Assembly: GCF_000152945.2 (NCBI RefSeq)
Contig: NC_020830.1
Coordinates: 2,056,501-2,120,500, forward strand
From: Polaribacter sp. MED152
GTDB taxonomy: Bacteria > Bacteroidota > Bacteroidia > Flavobacteriales > Flavobacteriaceae
Length of the DNA stretch: 64,000 bases
Reading direction: 5' to 3'
A model generated the notes under the pieces. The model saw only the letters and a list, made by a program, of their open reading frames with translations. It had not been told where the DNA came from and ran no database searches. The translations under genes were made by a program, and so were the position numbers. This document shows, piece by piece, positions 59,582-64,000 of the stretch; the first letter of the stretch is position 1, and each line of letters starts with the position of its first letter.

Positions 59582-60454
59582 ATGATACAGAAGAAACCAA
59601 CATTAGAAAAAATTACGCCCAATTTTGGTAGTTCATTGTTGGTAAAAAAACATGAGGAGTTCTTAAAGACCAATGTTCCTTTTTGGCATTTTCATCCAGA
59701 GATTGAGCTGGTATATGTTAATAAGGGAAAAGGGAAAAGACATATTGGTAATCATTTAAGTTACTTTAATAATAGTCAGTTAGTATTAATAGGTTCTAAT
59801 TTGCCACATATTGGGTATATAGATCGTTTAACTACAAATGGTTCAGAAACATTAATTCAGTTTTTACCAGATTTTTTAGGAAAAGACTTTTTTAAGATTC
59901 CAGAGATGGCTGCTATTGATGCTCTTTTTGAGCGCGCAAAAAAAGGAATTCGTTTTAACATCGAAATAAAGCAAAGAATTGGTGCTAAAATTGAAAAGCT
60001 GGTTGAGTTAGAAGGTGCAACAAGAATTACCTCTTTTATAGAAATCTTAAATGATTTAGCAACCACAGACGATTATACGTTGTTAAATGCTAATGGTTAT
60101 GCTTTTGAAAGCACACATCAAGACAGTGATAAAATAGAAATGGTGTACAAACACATCAACAAAAATTTTAAGGAACACATTAGTTTAGATGAAATTGCAG
60201 AACTTGTAAGTATGACAGTGCCTGCTTTTTGCAGATATTTTAAAAAGACAACAGGTAAAACCTTTACAAAATTGGTTAACGAGTATAGAGTAGTACATGC
60301 AACAAAATTATTAGCAGAAAGTAATATGAGTATTACAGATGTAAGTTTTGAGTGTGGTTTTAATAATTTTTCTCATTTCAATAAACTATTTAAAGAGTTT
60401 ACAGGTAAAAGTGCCTCTATTTATAGAAGTGAAATGAAAGACTTAATACAATAA
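59582..60454 (+). CDS. AraC family regulator with cupin domain
   Basis: 290 residues from ATG 59582 (a GTG at 59564 sits within the promoter). N-terminal cupin (about 10-120: 'FWHFHPEIELVYVNKGKGKRHIG' in part, with two His that may bind ligand or metal), and C-terminal double HTH (about 190-290: 'HISLDEIAELVSMTVPAFCRYFKK', 'ITDVSFECGFNNFSHFNKLFKEF' in pieces). Such proteins often govern sugar uptake and use. The inverted repeats upstream fit autoregulation or control of the divergent exported-protein gene. The small gene at 60458 follows after 3 bases. Confidence 0.93.
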   Translation: MIQKKPTLEKITPNFGSSLLVKKHEEFLKTNVPFWHFHPEIELVYVNKGKGKRHIGNHLSYFNNSQLVLIGSNLPHIGYIDRLTTNGSETLIQFLPDFLGKDFFKIPEMAAIDALFERAKKGIRFNIEIKQRIGAKIEKLVELEGATRITSFIEILNDLATTDDYTLLNANGYAFESTHQDSDKIEMVYKHINKNFKEHISLDEIAELVSMTVPAFCRYFKKTTGKTFTKLVNEYRVVHATKLLAESNMSITDVSFECGFNNFSHFNKLFKEFTGKSASIYRSEMKDLIQ

Positions 60455-60457
60455 ATA

Positions 60458-60643
60458 ATGGCCTTATCTTCAGAAAAAAATATTAAAAAAGCCTTAGAGT
60501 ACTATACTTTTAAAAGTAGAGAACTTAAAGCATTTATTAATGATAACAACAATTTAACTGTAGAGCAAATTATAGAATCTGGTAAAGAACTAGAAATCTT
60601 AGAATATAAAATTACAGCCTTAGAGGTAGTAGAAGAAAATTAA
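60458..60643 (+). CDS. Small protein of 61 residues, unknown
   Basis: Begins with ATG 3 bases after the AraC stop, so it is co-transcribed. Predicted to be wholly helical and charged ('KNIKKALEYYTFKSRELKAF', 'TVEQIIESGKELEILEYKI'), with no Cys, no membrane segment. Its stop shares the TTAA at 60640-60643 with the stop of the convergent HD gene. I do not recognise it; coupling to the AraC gene and its clean start make it likely real. Confidence 0.65.
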   Translation: MALSSEKNIKKALEYYTFKSRELKAFINDNNNLTVEQIIESGKELEILEYKITALEVVEEN

Positions 60644-61305
60644 AGTTCTAATTTACCATTCCACTCATTATAGAATTGTTTTAAAAATCCTTCCATATAT
60701 TGATGTCTGTTTTCTGCAATTTTTTTGCCAGTTTCAGTATTCATTTCGTCTTTTAAAAGCAATAACTTTTCGTAAAAATGATTGATTGTTGGGGCTTTAG
60801 AATTTTTATACTCTTCTTTGGTCATATTTAAATTTGGCTGTATTTGAGGATCATACAATGCTCTATTTTTAAAGCCACCGTAATTAAAACAACGTGCAAT
60901 ACCTATAGCACCAATAGCATCTAGCCTGTCTGCATCTTGCACAACCTGTAATTCTTTAGAATTAAACTGGTTTTTATTGTGCTCTAAAGAATTTTTAAAA
61001 GAGATGTTTTTAATAATATTAACTACATGTATGCCAATTTCTTTAGGTACTTTTTGTTCAATTAAAAATTTAGTGGCTTTCTTAGGGCCTAGTTTTTCAT
61101 TTCCATTATGAAACTTAGGATCTGCAATATCATGTAATAAAGCAGCTAAAGAAACTACAAGCACATTTACTTTTTCATCTTGTGCAATTAACAAAGTATT
61201 TCTAAAAACACGCTCTATATGAAACCAATCATGGCCACCTTCTGCATCTTTTAGTTCTTCTTTTACAAATTCGATGGTATTTTGTATAACTTCTTCTTGA
61301 TTCAT
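60640..61305 (-). CDS. HD domain phosphohydrolase
   Basis: 221 residues. The HD metal site is 'GGHDWFHIERVFRNT' (His25, Asp26, His29) with 'LLHDIADPKF' (His58-Asp59) and a later Asp in 'VQDADRLDAIGAIGIARCF'. It resembles YedJ/YpgQ-type HD hydrolases, some of which have nucleotide pyrophosphohydrolase or phosphatase activity. Substrate unknown. It is 2 bases downstream of the small membrane gene at 61308. Confidence 0.9.
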   Translation of the reverse strand: MNQEEVIQNTIEFVKEELKDAEGGHDWFHIERVFRNTLLIAQDEKVNVLVVSLAALLHDIADPKFHNGNEKLGPKKATKFLIEQKVPKEIGIHVVNIIKNISFKNSLEHNKNQFNSKELQVVQDADRLDAIGAIGIARCFNYGGFKNRALYDPQIQPNLNMTKEEYKNSKAPTINHFYEKLLLLKDEMNTETGKKIAENRHQYMEGFLKQFYNEWNGKLEL

Positions 61306-61307
61306 TT

Positions 61308-61547
61308 TTAATTTCTTAAGCGTAGTTCTTTTTTAATTTTTGTAAACTCAAAGTACATTACAAAAAACATTGGAGCAAAGAATAAAGGTAAAAAGGTATG
61401 AAAGGTAATACCTCTGTCTGCAGTAGAAAAAACAGCAAAAATGATCATTAGAAAAACTAAAAAGCCCTGAATAAATAAAATTGCTCTTTGTTTTTTTAAT
61501 TTCTTTTCTAGTTCAGGTTTTGTGTAAGTAGAATATTGAGAAGCCAT
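61308..61547 (-). CDS. Small membrane protein, 79 residues, unknown
   Basis: Basic N-terminus ('YTKPELEKKLKKQRAI'), two membrane helices (about 22-42 and 50-68: 'LFIQGFLVFLMIIFAVFS', 'TFLPLFFAPMFFVMYFEF'), and a basic C-terminal tail. Conserved-looking in Flavobacteriia as far as I remember, function unknown. It is 2 bases before the HD gene and almost certainly co-translated with it. Confidence 0.72.
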   Translation of the reverse strand: MASQYSTYTKPELEKKLKKQRAILFIQGFLVFLMIIFAVFSTADRGITFHTFLPLFFAPMFFVMYFEFTKIKKELRLRN

Positions 61548-61619
61548 AATTTATTTGATAAAAATACAAAATCCACTTTATAGAAAGTGGATTTTGATTT
61601 GTTTCTTAATACGTAAAGA

Positions 61620-62030
61620 TTAACAGTGCTCTTCGTAAGCAGCAGCTAAATTTTGTGCAATCATTTGTGCAGAACGTCCTTCAATATGATGTCTTTCTAA
61701 CATGTGCACCAAATTACCATCTTTAAATAAGGCAATTGCAGGTGATGAAGGTGGAAAAGGAATCATAAATTCTCTTGCTTTTTGAGTAGATTCTTTTTCT
61801 ACACCAGCAAAAACTGTAGTTAAATTGGTTGGTGTTTTGTCTGCACCTAAAGAAGCAATTGCTCCTGGTCTAGCAGTACCAGCTGCACAACCACAAACAG
61901 AGTTTACCATTACTAAAGTAGTACCTTCTTTAGACATTGCGTTTTCAACATCTTCACTTGTATATAATGCTTCAAAACCAGCGTTAATTAACTCATCACG
62001 CATTGGTTTTACTAATTCTTCTGGATACAT
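61620..62030 (-). CDS. Bacilliredoxin, BrxA/BrxB family
   Basis: 136 residues. The thiol motif is Cys46-Gly-Cys48 in 'VNSVCGCAAGTARPGA', the CGC sequence of BrxA/BrxB (DUF1094/YphP). In Firmicutes these proteins remove bacillithiol from proteins. Bacteroidota were found to make bacillithiol in some lines, so a de-bacillithiolation role is plausible (inference). TATATTTG on the minus strand (plus 62049-62056) is a good -7 box, 18 bases before the ATG. Monocistronic. Confidence 0.93.
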   Translation of the reverse strand: MYPEELVKPMRDELINAGFEALYTSEDVENAMSKEGTTLVMVNSVCGCAAGTARPGAIASLGADKTPTNLTTVFAGVEKESTQKAREFMIPFPPSSPAIALFKDGNLVHMLERHHIEGRSAQMIAQNLAAAYEEHC

Positions 62031-62159
62031 AATTAATTATTTAGGTTGCAAATATAATCAATATTAAAGCAAAATTCAACTTCAAAATAATTCTTCTGAC
62101 TATGTGTTTATCAATTAAATTGATGCTTAAAATTACCAACAATAATCCTAACGTTTGTT

Positions 62160-62167
62160 TATATTTG
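62160..62167 (+). promoter_or_regulatory. -7 element of the TerB-DnaJ gene
   Basis: TATATTTG (exact TAnnTTTG), 21 bases before the ATG at 62189. It overlaps the in-frame region upstream and so argues against a longer protein starting at 62102. Confidence 0.55.
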
Positions 62168-62188
62168 AAGCTAAATTTTAAAAAGAAG

Positions 62189-62953
62189 ATGAGTAATTTT
62201 TCTAAGTGGTTAGGAGCAGGTTTAGGTTTTACTTTAGGAGGCCCAATAGGTGCAGCAATTGGTTTTGCAATTGGTAGCTTTGTAGATGGTTTTACATTAG
62301 ACGAATTTAAGCAAGAACAAATAGATTACAACAGAGATCGTAAACCAAAAGGTAATTTTAGAAGGGCCAATACACAATCTGGAGATTTTGAAATGAGTCT
62401 TTTAGTCTTAGCTTCTATTGTTATAAAATCTGATGGAAAAATAGATAAACGCGAATTAGATTTTGTTCGCAGTCAATTCTTAAAAATGTATGGTAAACAA
62501 AGAGCAAATAATGCTTTTAAATTGTTTAAAGGAATTGTAAAAAAGCAAATTTCTGCACGTCAGGTTTGTATACAAATTAGAGAACACATGTCTCATTCTG
62601 CACGTTTGCAATTGTTACACTTTTTATTTGGTATTGCTAAAGCAGATGAATTTGTAACCGAAAAAGAGGTAGAAGAAATACGCAAAATTGCTGGCTATTT
62701 ATACATTAATCAAAGTGATTATGAATCTATCAAAGCCATGTTTTATAACGAATCTGATAATGCTTATAAAATTTTAGAAATTACTAAAAACGCAACAAAT
62801 GATGAGGTTAAATCTGCCTACAGAAAGATGGTAAAAAAATACCATCCAGATAAAGTACAAGATTTGGGTGAAGAACATATAAAAGGTGCAAAAGAAAAAT
62901 TTCAAAGCATACAAACAGCCTACGAAAACATTAAAAGTGAACGTGGAATGTAA
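62189..62953 (+). CDS. DjlA-like co-chaperone: glycine-zipper, TerB and DnaJ domains
   Basis: 254 residues from ATG 62189, chosen because a promoter box lies inside the longer frame. A Gly-rich hydrophobic stretch (6-33, 'LGAGLGFTLGGPIGAAIGF') is likely a membrane hairpin or zipper; a TerB-like helical domain follows (about 55-180, 'LLVLASIVIKSDGKIDKREL' and 'IAKADEFVTEKEVEEI'); and the J domain ends the protein (about 190-254) with HPD at 219-221 (KKYHPDKV). The same layout as DjlA, which stimulates DnaK at the membrane. No dnaK nearby. Confidence 0.92.
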   Translation: MSNFSKWLGAGLGFTLGGPIGAAIGFAIGSFVDGFTLDEFKQEQIDYNRDRKPKGNFRRANTQSGDFEMSLLVLASIVIKSDGKIDKRELDFVRSQFLKMYGKQRANNAFKLFKGIVKKQISARQVCIQIREHMSHSARLQLLHFLFGIAKADEFVTEKEVEEIRKIAGYLYINQSDYESIKAMFYNESDNAYKILEITKNATNDEVKSAYRKMVKKYHPDKVQDLGEEHIKGAKEKFQSIQTAYENIKSERGM

Positions 62954-63046
62954 CCTATAATTTATTACGAAAAAGTTAAAGATTTCTATTAAAATAAGTA
63001 AACTTTAATTTTAAGTAACCACACTTAAAAATTACTAGAAAATCCT

Positions 63047-63185
63047 TAATTTCGCAGTCTCATTAAAAATGAGCCTAAATGAAAGCGAAAACTTTAATTT
63101 TTAGAGCTTTATGATGATCACATTGTAAGTTTCTAAAATGATAAAAGTTGAAAGCGCATCATGAATTAAAATAAAAAAAATCCAG
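63047..63185 (+). promoter_or_regulatory. Leader of ileS with chained tiny ORFs and competing stems
   Basis: TAATTTCG (63047-63054) is a one-off -7 box. Downstream, CTCATT-AAA-AATGAG forms a hairpin (63059-63073). Tiny ORFs MKAKTLIFRAL (63079-63114), MMITL (63111-63128), MIKVESAS (63138-63164) and MN (63161-63169) run head to tail, two pairs with overlapping ATGA. Stems AACTTT/AAAGTT and ATTTTAG/CTAAAAT (63090-63149) cross with ATGATG/CATCAT (63111-63116, 63157-63162). A regulatory leader is plausible but untested. Confidence 0.4.
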
Positions 63186-64000
63186 ATGAAATTTCCTGAA
63201 TACAAAGGACTAGATTTACCAAAAGTAGCAGAAGAAATCTTAAATTCTTGGCAAGAGAATAATATATTCGAAAAAAGTATTACATCTAGAGAAGGTGCAG
63301 AACCTTTTATATTTTTTGAAGGTCCACCATCAGCAAATGGTTTACCAGGAGTTCACCATGTTTTGGCAAGAGCTATTAAAGATATTTTTCCTAGATATAA
63401 AACCATGAAAGGTTTTCAGGTTAAAAGAAAAGCTGGTTGGGATACTCATGGTTTACCTATAGAACTTGGTGTAGAGAAAGAATTAGGAATTACTAAAGAA
63501 GATATTGGTAAAAAAATATCTGTAGAAGATTATAATGCAGCTTGTAGAAAAGCGGTTATGAGATATACAGATATCTGGAACGATTTAACTCAGAAAATGG
63601 GGTATTGGGTAGATATGGAAGACCCATACATTACCTATGAACCAAAATATATGGAATCTGTTTGGTGGTTGTTAAAACAGATTTATAACAAAGAATTAAT
63701 CTACAAAGGGTATACAATTCAGCCTTATTCACCAAAAGCAGGTACAGGTTTAAGTTCTCACGAATTAAATCAGCCAGGTACTTACCAAGATGTTACAGAT
63801 ACAACTGTTGTTGCACAGTTTAAAGCTATAAATGATACTCTACCAGATTTTTTACAAAACGAAGGTGATATCAATTTTATAGCTTGGACAACCACACCTT
63901 GGACATTACCAAGTAATACAGCATTAACTGTTGGCCCAAAAATAGACTATGTTCTTGTAGATACGTTTAATCAATATACATTTGAACCTGTAAAAGTAGT
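63186..64000 (+). CDS. ileS: Isoleucyl-tRNA synthetase, 5' part cut by window edge
   Basis: The ATG is at 63186 and 271 codons are visible before the window ends. It charges tRNA-Ile. The opening 'FPEYKGLDLPKVAEEILNSW' and 'FIFFEGPPSANGLPGVHHV' are characteristic; the class I HIGH motif is in the form GVHH (55-58), as I recall is usual in Bacteroidota. 'KRKAGWDTHGLPIELGVEKEL' (81-101, in part) and 'AWTTTPWTLPSNTALTVGP' (the editing-domain entry) confirm IleRS. The C-terminal two-thirds with KMSKS is outside the window. An unusual leader precedes it. Confidence 0.97.
   Translation, partial: MKFPEYKGLDLPKVAEEILNSWQENNIFEKSITSREGAEPFIFFEGPPSANGLPGVHHVLARAIKDIFPRYKTMKGFQVKRKAGWDTHGLPIELGVEKELGITKEDIGKKISVEDYNAACRKAVMRYTDIWNDLTQKMGYWVDMEDPYITYEPKYMESVWWLLKQIYNKELIYKGYTIQPYSPKAGTGLSSHELNQPGTYQDVTDTTVVAQFKAINDTLPDFLQNEGDINFIAWTTTPWTLPSNTALTVGPKIDYVLVDTFNQYTFEPVKV

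Noticed and set aside
62954..63185. T-box riboswitch before ileS
   Set aside because: No T-box sequence (TGGNACCGCG) is visible and Bacteroidota generally lack T-boxes; listed instead as an unexplained leader.
1..64000. CRISPR array, insertion sequence, prophage, toxin-antitoxin or defence island
   Set aside because: No regularly spaced repeats with spacers, no transposase, integrase or phage genes, and no known defence proteins were found on either strand.

Overview
The window is ordinary chromosomal DNA of a marine-type member of the Flavobacteriaceae (Bacteroidota), most like Polaribacter, Tenacibaculum and relatives. The evidence is strong AT richness, Bacteroidota promoters of the TAnnTTTG type, lack of Shine-Dalgarno sequences, lipoproteins with a Bacteroidota look, a TonB-dependent receptor with a carboxypeptidase-regulatory N-terminal domain, and small flavobacterial families such as DUF6427 and DUF6341. 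I see no rRNA, CRISPR array, insertion sequence, prophage or obvious genomic island. There is one tRNA (Leu, CAA). No gap between genes exceeds 300 bases. The genes at both ends are cut: a GIN-domain (DUF2807) protein at the left and isoleucyl-tRNA synthetase at the right.

Layout. 1-6.4 kb (all minus): a DoxX / lipoprotein / GIN-domain operon, then a two-subunit molybdenum hydroxylase with a membrane-linked AraC regulator, and a family 53 galactanase lipoprotein. 6.4-16 kb: a short SSB, a zinc-ribbon protein, a CBS protein, an M28 peptidase, pgk, a TspO-like protein, holB, ribE and pdxA. 15.4-19.3 kb: DUF177-rpmF-fabH-accB-accC, the fatty-acid initiation cluster. 19.3-21.6 kb: an Lrp regulator and a receiver / Hpt / LytTR phosphorelay set without a kinase. 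22.5-25 kb: tRNA-Leu, prs-rplY-pth. 25-31.7 kb (minus): queD, GH3 enzyme, M23 peptidase, nadD, gmk, YicC RNase and a DMT transporter. 31.8-37.4 kb: upp, DUF6427/DUF6341, trmB, an alkyltransferase-like protein, the iron-sulfur genes mrp and nifU-like, and a ferredoxin-NADP reductase-like enzyme. 37.6-41.1 kb: tyrosine and tryptophan catabolism (hmgA, hpd, kynA). 41-50 kb: DUF3108 protein, M23 lipoprotein, pgi, TonB receptor, plsC and an acyl-ACP desaturase. 50-64 kb: omega-amidase-like nitrilase, AddB-like nuclease, universal stress protein, MATE pump, NtrY-like kinase, enoyl-CoA hydratase, AraC regulator, bacilliredoxin, a TerB-DnaJ protein and ileS.

No protein-coding system here looks wholly new. 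The most interesting signals are non-coding: three 20-21 bp-spaced direct repeats between ssb and the zinc-ribbon gene (6869-6920); a LytTR-like direct repeat pair followed by a possible small RNA with a GGGGG loop and a strong terminator (21403-21566); a perfect 14-bp inverted repeat with a 42-bp phase upstream of an AraC gene (59472-59527); an ileS leader with chained tiny ORFs and competing stems (63059-63169); a structured intergenic repeat (36241-36320); and face-to-face promoter elements at divergent gene pairs. All are read by eye, without alignment or folding software.
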